The notes: generated by a model not told the origin, from the letters alone. A DNA stretch of 64,000 nucleotides from Planctomycetota bacterium (GCA_009691715.1 SIAN01000006.1:1-64000), one strand, 5' to 3'. Counted from the stretch's first letter, positions 52,704 through 61,925 are shown. A program made the numbers and translations.

Positions 52704-54364
52704 GCAACGAGCCGGTCGTCCCGAACACCGCTGCGGTCGGGACCTCGCCCGAGCCGGCGCCGATCGAGCAGCGCCTCGAATACGGCGAGCCGCTGACGCC
52801 GGACCAGGTGTTCGCGATCCCGCAGTTCGAGGGCTTCTCGCGCGGGAAGCTCGAGAAGAATCCCGGCACGATCGTGCGCCGCGTGTTCGAGCCGGGCGAG
52901 TTGCTCTGCCGCGAAGGCGAGTTCGGGTCGACCGCGTTCCTGATCGAGTCAGGGACGGCCGAGGTCTACCTGCAGGCGCAGATGGGAGCGGTGAAGAAAC
53001 AACGGCGCGGCGGCTTCTTCCACCGGCTGAAGCAGGTGCTGACACGCACGCCCGAGCCGGAACGGGGCGCGGCGCCACGTCGGTTCATCCCGATCGACGC
53101 GCCGATCGACCTCGACCAGGACCGGCCGATCGCCGAGCTCGGCGTCGGCGATCTCTTCGGCGAGATGGCGTGCTTGAGCTTCTATCCGCGCAGCGCGACG
53201 GTGAGGGCGAAGACGCGCGTCGTCGTGATCGAGATGCTGCGCAACATCCTGATCGAGCTGCAGAAGAACGCGAAGTTCCGCGCCGTCCTCGAAGAGAAGT
53301 ACCGCGCGCGCGCGCTCGACCAGCACCTGGCCGGCGTGCCGCTGCTGCAGGGGCTGTCGCGCGAGTTCGTCGATCAGTTGCGCCCGAAGGTGAAGCTGCT
53401 GCGATTCGATCCTGGCCAGCCGATCTTCAAGGAGGGCGACGCCGCCGACGGCTTCTTCCTGGTGCGGATCGGCTTCGTCAAGGTGGCGAAGCAGTGGCCG
53501 GGCGGCGAGATGATCCTGTCGTACCTGCCGCGCGGAAGCTGCTTCGGCGAGATGGCCCTGCTTTCGAATGCGCCACGCACGGCGAGCTGCAGCGCGCTCG
53601 ACCACGTCGAGGTGGTGAAGGTCGAGAGTTCCGACTTCGAGGCGATGGTCGCGCAGTTCCCCGAGGTGCGCGCGCGGCTCGAGACGCTCGCGGCGGAGCG
53701 CGCGGCGCAGAATGCGACGCTGGCGCAGCGCGGCGTCTCGGTCGACCTCGAGCAGTTCCTTTCGCAGGGTCTGATGCAGGCGCAGAATCTGCTGCTGCTC
53801 GACCTTGATCGATGCACGCGTTGCGACGAATGCGTCCACGGCTGTGCCAACGCCCATGGCGGCGTCACGCGGCTGATCCGTGACGGCCTGCGCTTCGACA
53901 ACTACCTCGTCGCCACCACCTGCCGCACCTGCCGCGATCCGCTCTGCATGGTCGGCTGCCCGGTGGGCTCCATCCGTCGCAAAGAATCGCTCGAGATCGT
54001 CATCGAAGATTGGTGCATCGGCTGCAGCCTCTGCGCCAAGCAATGCCCCTACGGCAACATCTCGATGGTCGATCTCGCATCCGGGAACAACGCCGCCGCT
54101 TCCGGAGCGCCTGCGCACGCTTCCGCGAGCGCGACCGCTCAGCCCTCCGGGGTGACGTCCAGCCGCGCCGTCGCCAAGCCGAAGTCGAAGGCCACCACCT
54201 GCGACCTCTGCATGGACCACGGCGAGCCCGCCTGCGTCGCGAGCTGCCCGCACGACGCCGCCCACCGCGTCGACCCGCTCAAGTTCTTTGAAGAGCGCCT
54301 GTTCACATTGCAGAAGAGCGGCTCGCCGTCGATCGCGCCGCCGCCCTCGCCAGGACCGCGCTGA
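52700..54364 (+). CDS. Cyclic-nucleotide-binding-domain protein with four [4Fe-4S] cluster motifs
   Basis: A 554-residue protein. Two cNMP-binding domains are visible: residues ~55-195 ([20 protein letters not shown] ... [20 protein letters not shown]) and ~220-340 ([20 protein letters not shown] ... [20 protein letters not shown]). The phosphate-cassette pattern G-E-M-A-x-L/C is present in both. The C-terminal part is a DmsB/NrfC-like ferredoxin with four cysteine groups: [48 protein letters not shown] and [19 protein letters not shown]. It could pass electrons between a quinol-linked membrane subunit and the cytochromes, or sense redox state and a nucleotide together. It starts within the previous stop (ATGA) and ends in TGATG shared with the cytochrome b gene. 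Confidence 0.88.
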   Translation: MSNEPVVPNTAAVGTSPEPAPIEQRLEYGEPLTPDQVFAIPQFEGFSRGKLEKNPGTIVRRVFEPGELLCREGEFGSTAFLIESGTAEVYLQAQMGAVKKQRRGGFFHRLKQVLTRTPEPERGAAPRRFIPIDAPIDLDQDRPIAELGVGDLFGEMACLSFYPRSATVRAKTRVVVIEMLRNILIELQKNAKFRAVLEEKYRARALDQHLAGVPLLQGLSREFVDQLRPKVKLLRFDPGQPIFKEGDAADGFFLVRIGFVKVAKQWPGGEMILSYLPRGSCFGEMALLSNAPRTASCSALDHVEVVKVESSDFEAMVAQFPEVRARLETLAAERAAQNATLAQRGVSVDLEQFLSQGLMQAQNLLLLDLDRCTRCDECVHGCANAHGGVTRLIRDGLRFDNYLVATTCRTCRDPLCMVGCPVGSIRRKESLEIVIEDWCIGCSLCAKQCPYGNISMVDLASGNNAAASGAPAHASASATAQPSGVTSSRAVAKPKSKATTCDLCMDHGEPACVASCPHDAAHRVDPLKFFEERLFTLQKSGSPSIAPPPSPGPR

Positions 54365-55206
54365 TGCGCGTCGACCGCCAACAGCGTCCGTGGCTCATCG
54401 GCTGCAGCCTCGCGCTTCTGCTCGCGACCGCCTGCTGGTGGCAAGCCCGTTCGAACCCGCTCGATCTCCTCACCGGCGGCAGCGCGTGGGGCCTTTGCTT
54501 CGGCATCGCCGCCGCCGCTTGCATGCTGATCGCGATTGCGCTGACGTTGCGCAAGAAGCTCTCGACCTGGCCGCTCGGCAAAGCGCGCCACTGGATGGCC
54601 GGCCACGTCTGGCTCGGCGTCCTCACGCTCCCGCTCGTGCTGTTCCACGGCGACTTCGAATTCGGCGGCACGCTGACGCGCTGGCTGATGGCGCTGTTCT
54701 TCGTCAGTTGGGCGAGCGGCGTGTTCGGCCTCGCGCTCCAGCACTGGCTGCCGCGCATGATGACCGAGCAAATCGCGCGCGAGACGATCTACGAGCAGAT
54801 CGATCACGTCGTCGACCTGCTGCGCGCCGAAGCGCGGGCGCTGGTCGAGAAGCACTGCGGTCCGCTCGACGCGCCGGACGGTCCACGCACCGGCACCGCC
54901 CCGCTCCGTGACTTCTACGTCGCGCAGGTGCAGCCCTACCTCGCCGCCGCTCGTCCGAAGAAGAGCCCATTCGATCAGCGCTCGACAGCGCCGATGCAAC
55001 GGGCGCACCTGAAGCGTCTCGTTTCCGCCGAGCTGCACGACGCCGTCGACGATCTATTCGACGTCTGCGACGAGCGCCGCCAGATCGAGCAGCAGCGCCG
55101 TCTCCACCACTGGCTTCACGGCTGGCTGTTCGTGCACGTCCCGGTCTCATGGGCGGTCGTCGCCATGACCTTCTGGCACGCGCTGCGCGCGCTCCACTAC
55201 ACGTGA
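54364..55206 (+). CDS. Cytochrome b-like membrane subunit
   Basis: A 280-residue protein with about five membrane segments: IGCSLALLLATACWW, GLCFGIAAAACMLIAIAL, AGHVWLGVLTLPLVLFHGDF, WLMALFFVSWASGVFGLALQ, and a last one, FVHVPVSWAVVAMTFWHALR. Histidines placed for heme b ligation are His in GHVWLGVLTLPLVLFHG and in LHHWLHGWLFVH...FWHALRALH. A cytoplasmic helical loop separates TM4 and TM5. With the Fe-S and multiheme neighbours it is likely the quinone-interacting subunit of a membrane electron-transfer complex. It starts at ATG 54364 in the TGATG overlap, so translation is coupled. Confidence 0.8.
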   Translation: MRVDRQQRPWLIGCSLALLLATACWWQARSNPLDLLTGGSAWGLCFGIAAAACMLIAIALTLRKKLSTWPLGKARHWMAGHVWLGVLTLPLVLFHGDFEFGGTLTRWLMALFFVSWASGVFGLALQHWLPRMMTEQIARETIYEQIDHVVDLLRAEARALVEKHCGPLDAPDGPRTGTAPLRDFYVAQVQPYLAAARPKKSPFDQRSTAPMQRAHLKRLVSAELHDAVDDLFDVCDERRQIEQQRRLHHWLHGWLFVHVPVSWAVVAMTFWHALRALHYT

Positions 55207-55213
55207 GCTGACC

Positions 55214-56461
55214 ATGACGCGCACGCGCACCACCAAGTCCCTCGCAAGCCGCATCGAGCTCGACTACTACCGCCGCGTCCATCCACTGCGCCGCTGGCGC
55301 AAGCAGCTCGCGGCCGCCGCTTTCATCGTGCCGTTCGCGGGGCTGTTCGCGTCGGCCAAGTTCGGCGACGAAAGCGAGTGGTCGCCCGGCCGCGTCGCTC
55401 CGTCGCACGCCGCGATCGCGTCCGACTGCAGGAGCTGCCATGGCGCCGAGGGGACCGTGACCGACCTCGCTTGCAGCCGCTGCCACGAAGGCGAGCTGCA
55501 TGTGCCGGGCAACGATCCCGCGGCGTCCGAGTGCGCGTCGTGCCACCGCGACCATCGCGCCGATCGCCTCGGCAGCGACGCCCTCTCCCGGATCGATGAC
55601 GCGCATTGCGTCCGCTGCCACGCCACCGCGCAGCGCACAATCGCCGGGCAGCAAAGGATCGACGCAGTTTCGAGCTTCGCTTCCCACCCCGAGTTCGATG
55701 TCCACCGCGAACAGCGCCCCGATCCCGGCACGATCCGCCTCAATCACCAGCTCCACTTGACGCTCGACATTCCCGGCCGCTCACGCAACCTCGCGTGCGC
55801 CGATTGCCATGCGCTCGACGCGACCGGCAAGCGGATGCGACCGATCGCCTACGAGGAGCACTGCGCCGACTGCCACTCGCTCGAACTCACCGGCGCCCTT
55901 GCCGGAGCCACGGTGCCACACGGTCTCGCGCCGACGGATCTGCGGGAGGAACTCACACACCTCGCGCTGGCACGAGCGCTGCGCGGCGAATCGAACTCGA
56001 TCGCGCCGGAAACACCATCGTCAACGCCCCCGCCCTCGCCACTGATTCGCGATCGATCACGCAGCGCGGCTGCGGCCGATCCCGCCGTTCAAGCCTGGCT
56101 CGCCGCCACCGTCGCCGAGTCGGAACAGTTCCTCGCCGCGACGCGCTGCGCCGAATGCCACAGCGTTGAACGCTCGGCCAGCGGTGGACTCGCGTCGATC
56201 GCTCCCGCCGGCGTCCCTTCGAGCTGGTTTCCCGGCGCGCGCTTCGATCACCACGCCCATCGCGCGACCGCGTGCGCCGAGTGCCACCACGACGTTGCCG
56301 CCAGCCGCGAGACCGCCGACCGCCACCTCCCGCGCCTCGCCGATTGCGCGCGCTGCCACGGCGACCGCGAAAACCCGCGCGCTCCCCCCCAAGCCCGCGG
56401 CGACTGCGTCGAATGCCACGCTTACCACCCGCATCGCGAGACGATGCGCGACGGGCGGTGA
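55214..56461 (+). CDS. Ten-heme cytochrome c family protein
   Basis: A 415-residue protein with an N-terminal membrane segment (LAAAAFIVPFAGLFASAKF) that probably anchors it facing the periplasm. Ten C-x2-C-H motifs are present: CRSCH, CSRCH, CASCH, CVRCH, CADCH twice, CAECH twice, CARCH and CVECH. Histidines in FDHHAHRATACAECHH and RLNHQLH are likely distal heme ligands. A proline/serine-rich linker (ETPSSTPPPSP) separates two cytochrome halves. It is the last electron carrier gene of the operon and follows the cytochrome b gene by 7 bp. Its stop overlaps the glycosylase start (TGATG), so the DNA-repair gene may be co-transcribed. Confidence 0.88.
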   Translation: MTRTRTTKSLASRIELDYYRRVHPLRRWRKQLAAAAFIVPFAGLFASAKFGDESEWSPGRVAPSHAAIASDCRSCHGAEGTVTDLACSRCHEGELHVPGNDPAASECASCHRDHRADRLGSDALSRIDDAHCVRCHATAQRTIAGQQRIDAVSSFASHPEFDVHREQRPDPGTIRLNHQLHLTLDIPGRSRNLACADCHALDATGKRMRPIAYEEHCADCHSLELTGALAGATVPHGLAPTDLREELTHLALARALRGESNSIAPETPSSTPPPSPLIRDRSRSAAAADPAVQAWLAATVAESEQFLAATRCAECHSVERSASGGLASIAPAGVPSSWFPGARFDHHAHRATACAECHHDVAASRETADRHLPRLADCARCHGDRENPRAPPQARGDCVECHAYHPHRETMRDGR

Positions 56462-57375
56462 TGCCTGAACTTCCCGACATCGAGCTCTACCTCCACTCGC
56501 TGCGACCGCGGATCATCGGCGCACGGATCGAGCGGGCGCGGCTGCTGACGCCGTTCCTGCTGCGTTCGGTCGAGCCGTCGCTCGCGGCGACTTAGGGGCG
56601 CACGATCGTCGGGTTGCGCCGACTCGGCAAGCGCATCGTCTTTTCGCTGAGCGGCGCAGAACCGCTCTTCCTCGTGCTGCACCTGATGATCGCGGGTCGG
56701 CTGCAATGGGCTCTGCCTGGTTCGAAGCCAAAGTCCGGCCGCCACGTCCTCGCCCACTTCGAATTCGACCGCGGGACGCTCACGCTGACCGAGGCGGGCA
56801 CCAAGAAGCGCGCCGCGCTCCACGTCGTCGTCGGCGACGCCGCGCTCGCCGCTCACGATCCGGGCGGCATCGATCCGCTGACCGCCGATCTCGCCACCTT
56901 CCGCGCGGCGCTCACCCGGTCGAACCACACCCTCAAGCGCGCCCTCACCGATCCGCACACCTTCAGTGGCATCGGCAACGCCTACTCCGACGAGATCCTC
57001 TGGCGCGCGAGGCTTTCGCCCTACCTCTGGACGTCGCGACTCGACTCCAAGCAACTCGCCCGCCTCCACGCCGCGACGCGCGCGACGCTCTCGGAGTGTT
57101 GCGCGCGCTTGCGTGAGCAGGCCGGCGACCGCTGGCCGGACAAGGTCACGGCGTTCCGCCCCGACATGACCGTCCACGGTCGTTACGGCAAGCCGTGCCC
57201 CGAGTGCGCCTCGCCGGTGCAACGGATCGTCCGCGCCGAGCACGAAACCAACTACTGCGCTCGTTGCCAGACTGGCGGCAAGGTCCTCGCGGATCGCGCG
57301 TTGTCGCCACTCTTGAAGGACGACTGGCCGCGCACGCTCGAGGAGTGGGAGGCGATGAAGGGTCTGTCCCAGTAG
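56461..57375 (+). CDS. Fpg/Nei-family DNA glycosylase with in-frame UAG at codon 45
   Basis: Read through the UAG (56593-56595) this gives 304 codons. It begins MPELPDIELYLHSLRPRIIG with the catalytic Pro2/Glu3 of the family. The UAG falls between RSVEPSLAAT and GRTIVGLRRLGKRIVFSLSG in the same frame. LFLVLHLMIAGRLQW, NHTLKRALTDPHTFSGIGNA (helix-two-turn-helix, YSDEILWRARLSP following) and the zinc finger (CPEC ... CARCQTGGKVLADR) are all intact. It should excise oxidised bases by beta/delta elimination. Apart from the UAG the gene shows no decay and ends with TAG. If UAG is not read, the enzyme would be lost, as no good internal start keeps Pro2. Confidence 0.8.
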
Positions 57376-57415
57376 TTCCGGCCGAGCCGGGCGTCGCCGC
57401 CGCTCTACGGGCAGT

Positions 57416-58795
57416 TCAACGCCCGTCGCCGCCAGCGTCTTCCTCGGCGAGTCTGCGCTCCCATTCGTCGAGGCCATCCCAGAGCGGCGTCGCGTTGCGC
57501 ACGTTCCAGGCGTCGTAAGTCGCCTGGAGCTGTTGCAGCTGCACCGGTTCGGTCGCTGCAAGATCGCTCTGCTCACCGGGATCCACCGCAAGGTTGAACA
57601 GCTCGAGTCGAGAGTTCCGACGTTGCTGGACCAACTTCCAGTCCCCCTGTCGCACCGCCCAAACCGAACCGAATCGCCAGAAAAGCGCATCGTGCGGCGA
57701 TCCGCTCGCCTTGCCCTCGAGGAACGGGAGCAGGTCTCGCCCGTCGAGCTCGAGATCGGGCGTCGTGGCGGCGTTGGCGGCGGCGAGGATCGTCGCCGTG
57801 GCGTCGAGCGAGCTGACCGGCGGCACGAACACGCTGCCCGGCGCGACCCGTCCGGGCCAGCGCAGCGCGAACGGCACGCGGATCCCGCCTTCGTAGACCT
57901 TCGACTTGCTTCCTCGCAACGCGCCGTTGCTGCCATCCTGCGAACCGTTGTCGCTGAGGAAGCAGACGAGGGTCCGCTGGTCGAGGCGGCAGTCGCGCAA
58001 GCGCGCGAGGATCCTCCCGACTGCATCGTCGAGCTCGCTGACCAGTGCGACGAACGACCGCTGTGCCGGATTCTCGATCGCCGTGAATCGCTCGAGCGTT
58101 CGCGGATCGGGTTGGATCGGGCGATGGGCTGCGCTGAAAGGAACGTAGAGGAAGAACGGGCGCTCGCGGGAAGCGGTGATGAATTCGCACGCCTCGCGCG
58201 CGAGCGCCGCCGTCAGGTGCTCCGCTTCTTCGACGACCGCCGTGCCACGCAACACTTCGTTCGGCTGACCACGCTGCTTCGCGCGATAGGGGTGCGAGTT
58301 CTCCAGGAAGCCGAAAAACTGGTCGAAGCCCCGCGCTGTGGGAAGTTGCCCGTCCTGCTGGCCAAGGTGCCACTTCCCGAAGGCACCCGTCGCGTAGCCC
58401 GCCGTCCGCAGGCGCTCGGCGAGTGTGGGGACAGTCAATGGAAGCCCGAAGTTCGCAGCCGCCAGATGGCCGGGACCTTGGTTGAACTCGAAACCGAAGC
58501 GCTGCGGGTAGCGGCCGGTGAGCAGGGCCGCGCGCGACGGCGCGCACACCGGACAAGTGACGTATCCCGTGGCGAAGCGGACGCCGCCGGTCGCGATCGA
58601 GTCGATGGACGGAGTGGCAGGCTCGGTTCCGCCGCTGAAGCCGACATCGCCGCAGCCGACGTCATCGGCCACGATCAGGACGACGTTCGGCCGCGGATCG
58701 GACTCGCGGATCGACTTCCCTTCTTCCGCCTGTGTCGACAACGACAAGGTCAACAGCGGGCTCGCGATCAGCAGGCTCGCCAGAAGCAGCATCAT
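57416..58795 (-). CDS. Secreted sulfatase
   Basis: A 459-residue arylsulfatase-type enzyme with a signal peptide (LLLASLLIASPLLTLSLST). The metal-binding opening is RPNVVLIVADDVGCGDVGFS. The active-site motif is CPVCAPSRAALLTGRYPQRF, in which the Cys of C-A-P-S-R is the one converted to formylglycine. Further signatures are AFGKWHLGQQ, FLYVPFSAAHRPIQP, CFLSDNGSQDGSNGALRGSK and YEGGIRVPFALRWPGRV. It should hydrolyse sulfate esters of polysaccharides in the periplasm, fitting planctomycete biology. It needs a true formylglycine-generating enzyme, not evidently encoded here. ATG 58795 overlaps the stop of the SRPBCC gene upstream, and GGAGG lies directly before it. Confidence 0.93.
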   Translation of the reverse strand: MMLLLASLLIASPLLTLSLSTQAEEGKSIRESDPRPNVVLIVADDVGCGDVGFSGGTEPATPSIDSIATGGVRFATGYVTCPVCAPSRAALLTGRYPQRFGFEFNQGPGHLAAANFGLPLTVPTLAERLRTAGYATGAFGKWHLGQQDGQLPTARGFDQFFGFLENSHPYRAKQRGQPNEVLRGTAVVEEAEHLTAALAREACEFITASRERPFFLYVPFSAAHRPIQPDPRTLERFTAIENPAQRSFVALVSELDDAVGRILARLRDCRLDQRTLVCFLSDNGSQDGSNGALRGSKSKVYEGGIRVPFALRWPGRVAPGSVFVPPVSSLDATATILAAANAATTPDLELDGRDLLPFLEGKASGSPHDALFWRFGSVWAVRQGDWKLVQQRRNSRLELFNLAVDPGEQSDLAATEPVQLQQLQATYDAWNVRNATPLWDGLDEWERRLAEEDAGGDGR

Positions 58796-59292
58796 CCTCC
58801 TCCATCACGACCGGCCTCTACCACGACCTCGGTCTTCACATCGACCTCGAGATCGCCGCCGAGCGCAACAAGGTACGTCTCGATCGTCGCCGTCTTGGAG
58901 AAGAACGGCGAGAGCGCGCGGAAGAGGAATCTCGTCACCTCGCCTTCCTCGGTGATGGAAAGGGTGGTCGCGGCGTACGTGCTGGCGATGCGGACGACGT
59001 AGCGCGTCGGCGCGACCAACTCGTCGACCACGAAGCGGACTTTGCCGAACTCGCCCTCCTCCTCGAAGCAGGTCTTGCCTTCGGCGGGCGGGAGCATCAC
59101 CAGCGACTTCAGGTCCTTGCGCCACTTCGGCTGGGTCGCATGGTCGGTCACGCGCTGCCACACGTCCGCAGCCGGCTTCGCGAACGTCGCTTTCACCGTC
59201 GCCACATGGCACTTCGCCGCGATCGAACCCGAGACGAGCAAGAACGACAGCAATGCGCCGACGATTCCACAGCCGATCTTGAGCCACTTCAC
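58792..59292 (-). CDS. SRPBCC-fold (polyketide cyclase/START-like) protein, exported or anchored
   Basis: A 166-residue protein with an N-terminal membrane segment (IGCGIVGALLSFLLVSGSI). The rest matches the SRPBCC fold: VKATFAKPAADVWQRVTDHA, WRKDLKSLVMLPPAEG, FVVDELVAPTRYVVRIASTY, TTLSITEEGEVTRFLFRALS and the long C-terminal helix beginning KTATIETYLVALGG. Such proteins bind hydrophobic ligands in a cavity; the ligand is unknown. It overlaps the sulfatase start by 4 bp. The ~106 bp upstream to the next gene hold nothing I can identify. Confidence 0.8.
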   Translation of the reverse strand: MKWLKIGCGIVGALLSFLLVSGSIAAKCHVATVKATFAKPAADVWQRVTDHATQPKWRKDLKSLVMLPPAEGKTCFEEEGEFGKVRFVVDELVAPTRYVVRIASTYAATTLSITEEGEVTRFLFRALSPFFSKTATIETYLVALGGDLEVDVKTEVVVEAGRDGGG

Positions 59293-59398
59293 GGATCACT
59301 CCTTCGCAAGGTTATTGCAGAGCAGACACGGGCGCTGCCGGCTCGGCCCGGTGCTTCCGTCATGGTGGGCGACGCGTTCGCGTGCATCCATTGTTTCG

Positions 59399-61084
59399 TC
59401 AAGACGAAGCATCATCGAGCGCCTCTCCCCACGGAATGAAGAGCAGGTGGCCGCCCGACTTGTCTCCGTGTCGCTGGTAATGCCACAGCCGCCAGAGGAA
59501 CGAGAACGAGCTCTGCTGCGTCGTGTCGTCGCGGTCGTAGGTCATGAACGGGAAGATGTCGCGCGACACGGCATCGGCGCGCTCGACGCTGCGGTAGAGG
59601 CCCCAGCCGGCGACGAAGCGCGACTCCGCTTCGGCCTCGTTCGAGTCGAGGCACCAGAGCAGCGTGTCCCACTGCTTCACCTTTGGATCGCTCTCGTACT
59701 CGAACAGGAGCGGGATGCGAGCGTGGCGAGCGACGGTGGCGGGCAGCGTGTCGGGCCCCGACTGCGTCGTCTTCTCCCACAGGAGCCAGTCGAACAGGAA
59801 CCCCGCGTGGTCGCGCGTGAAGTGTGCGTCTGGTTGCGCCGCCGTCACACTGTCGTAGCGGTCGGTCGGGGCGCTCGGCGTCGCGTCGTGGCCGAAGCTG
59901 AGGAGCATCGCGACGTGCGCCTCCCACGAGGAGTCGTCGCTCTCGTCGCTCTGGCCGCCCTCGTCGTCGGGCAGATCCCAGCAGTTCAGCTGGAACAAGA
60001 GCGCGGTGCCGAGATGCATCTCGTCGGCGCGGCGCTGCTCGTGGTGCGCGTAGAGCGTGAAGAGGTCGATGAAGGATTCTTGCGAGGGTGCTGACGTGGT
60101 CGCCAGCAGCGGCCACGCGCGCCACGCGTCGCCGTCCTCGCTCGCGAGGTGGCGGCCGAGCCCGAGCAGCACGCTCGTCTCCTCGTTGCGCGCGTCCTGC
60201 TCGTGCATCCAGAACGGATGGAGCGCCGTGCGCGACCACTCCTTGCCGCGCTCGGCGATGAACAGCGGCCAGGCGACGGCGGTGTAGGAGTCTTCGTCCG
60301 TTTCGCTGTGGTGGTAGAGCGGCCCGAGCACGTTGACGAAGCGGGTCGTGCCGTCGCTGCTCCAGCCGCGGCCGCCGAGCGGCGTGATCAGGCGGCGGCG
60401 ATCGCCGTGCTCCGCGAAGTGCCAGAGCGGGAAGAGCGTCTGCGAGCGCGAGCCGCCGGCTGGACTGCGCAGATCCCACCAGAGCGGGAAGAACACCTGC
60501 GAGTCGGTGAACCGGTCGCGCCAGTAGAAGGGCGCCAGCGCAAACTGGTCGTGGAAGTCCCACCAGAGCGGGAAGACGACCGTGGCGTCGGCATCGACGT
60601 CGCGCCAGACGATCGGGAAGAGGCCGTAGCCGTCGACCGCGCGCTCTTCGGTCTGCTCGCACGTCCACCACACCGGACCGAGGTAGTTGAGTTGGCCCCA
60701 GCCGACCAGCGGAAACAGCCCGTGCAGGTCGTCGTCGTGGTCGTGGTAGGCGGTGAGGGCCCAGAAGTCGCCGGTCTCGAGGTCCACCTGCGCGAGCGGC
60801 CACAACAGATCGAGCTCGTCGTTGTCGCGCGCCACCAGCGGCCGGACCGCGAACCCTTCCTCGTCCCAGTCGATAAGGGGCCACATCACCGCCGACTTCC
60901 CGGCGTCGGAATAGAAGAGCGGCCATACGTTCACGCGATCGGGGGATGGCACTTCGTCGCTGAACGGCGAAACCTCGAACATCCGGTCACTGGACGCGCA
61001 ACCGACGATCCCTGCAACGGCTGCGAGCAACGCCGCCTCGATCGACCTTCGAACGCCCGAGCCCAATTGGAGTACGCAGCGCAT
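59399..61084 (-). CDS. Lipoprotein built of tryptophan-rich (F/W)PL(W/F) repeats
   Basis: A 561-residue protein with a lipoprotein signal (ALLAAVAGIVGCASSDR; lipobox I-V-G-C). The mature protein repeats a short aromatic unit roughly every 20-35 residues: NVWPLFYS, VMWPLIDW, AVRPLVAR, LLWPLAQV, GLFPLVGW, GLFPIVWR, VVFPLWWD, ALAPFYWR, VFFPLWWD, TLFPLWHF, NVLGPLYH, VAWPLFIA, ALHPFWMH and RAWPLLAT. Between units are acidic turns (DWDEEG, YHDHDDD). This suggests a strand-turn repeat, perhaps a barrel or propeller on the outer membrane. I know no assigned function. Its ATG overlaps that of the divergent amidohydrolase gene within CATG (61082-61085). Confidence 0.75.
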   Translation of the reverse strand: MRCVLQLGSGVRRSIEAALLAAVAGIVGCASSDRMFEVSPFSDEVPSPDRVNVWPLFYSDAGKSAVMWPLIDWDEEGFAVRPLVARDNDELDLLWPLAQVDLETGDFWALTAYHDHDDDLHGLFPLVGWGQLNYLGPVWWTCEQTEERAVDGYGLFPIVWRDVDADATVVFPLWWDFHDQFALAPFYWRDRFTDSQVFFPLWWDLRSPAGGSRSQTLFPLWHFAEHGDRRRLITPLGGRGWSSDGTTRFVNVLGPLYHHSETDEDSYTAVAWPLFIAERGKEWSRTALHPFWMHEQDARNEETSVLLGLGRHLASEDGDAWRAWPLLATTSAPSQESFIDLFTLYAHHEQRRADEMHLGTALLFQLNCWDLPDDEGGQSDESDDSSWEAHVAMLLSFGHDATPSAPTDRYDSVTAAQPDAHFTRDHAGFLFDWLLWEKTTQSGPDTLPATVARHARIPLLFEYESDPKVKQWDTLLWCLDSNEAEAESRFVAGWGLYRSVERADAVSRDIFPFMTYDRDDTTQQSSFSFLWRLWHYQRHGDKSGGHLLFIPWGEALDDASS

Positions 61085-61925
61085 GTCGACTCTCCGTGAC
61101 TCTCATTTCGCGCAACTGACCGCCATCGCCCTCGCCGCAGCGCTCTCCCCCGCGCCGACGCTGGTCGCGGCCGCCGACGGCGCCGCCGAAGCAAGCGCCG
61201 CACCTGCCGCATCAAGCATCGCGATCGTCGACGTCACCTTGATCCCGATGGACCGTCCCGACGCTCTCCCGCACCAGACGGTCGTGACGCGCGACGGCAC
61301 CATCGTGGCGATCGGCCCGGCGAAGGGCGATGGCGCGGTGGTCGTGCCGGGCGATGCGCAACGGATCGACGGGGCCGGCCGGTGGCTGCTGCCCGGCCTG
61401 ATCGACAACCACATCCACTGCCTCGACGAGCGCGACCTCGAACTGCTACTGGCCCATGGTGTCACGACCGTGCGCAACCTGAAGGGCGCGCCGTGGCATC
61501 TCGAACTGCGCGAGCAGATCCGCCGCGGCGAGCGGATCGGCCCGACCTGCCTCACCGCCGGACCGTTCCTCAACGAGCCGGACTTCAAGACTCCCGACGA
61601 GTTCGAGGCCGCGGTGCGCCGCTAGGCCGAGCAGGGCTACGACTGCCTGAAGCTGCACGGCGATCTGCAAGAGGAGTCCTACGAGCGGTTGATCGTGACC
61701 GCGGAAGAGGTCGGTCTGCCGGTGGTCGGCCACGTGCCGCGCAATCTGCCGCTGTCGACGGTCCTTTCGATCGGCGCGATGGCCGAGATCTCGCACGCCG
61801 AGGAGCTGATCTACACCCCGAACAGTGCGATCGCCCTCCTCATCGCAAGAACTCCGCGATGGCCGGCGTTTCGATCCGGGTTCGAAACGTCGGTTAAATC
61901 CGCACCTTCCGCGCTTGGACGCTGA
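61083..61925 (+). pseudogene. Metal-dependent amidohydrolase, interrupted by UAG and truncated at the 3' end
   Basis: The signal peptide (AQLTAIALAAALSPAPTLVAA) is followed by the amidohydrolase start: IAIVDVTLIPMDRPDALPHQ, RIDGAGRWLLPGLIDNHIHC (metal motif H-x-H) and LLLAHGVTTVRNLKGAP. UAG at 61623-61625 separates DEFEAAVRR from AEQGYDCLKLHGDLQEESYE in the same frame. VGLPVVGHVPRNLP and AEISHAEELIYT continue, giving the metal-ligand His residues of mid-domain. After about 61815 the sequence stops looking like the family and ends at 61925; roughly the C-terminal half (with the metal-binding Asp) is missing. The truncation makes it a pseudogene regardless of the UAG. Confidence 0.8.
61867..61889. 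terminator. Hairpin downstream of the truncated amidohydrolase
   Basis: CGTTTCGA (61867-61874) and TCGAAACG (61882-61889) form a perfect 8-bp stem with a 7-nt loop, followed by GTTAAAT. It lies between convergent genes and could stop transcripts from either side. Confidence 0.4.

Noticed and set aside
61867..61892. tRNA T-arm-like sequence (GGGTTCGAAAC)
   Set aside because: The flanking bases do not form a 5-bp T stem, and no acceptor stem or anticodon arm can be folded. It is better explained as a simple hairpin.
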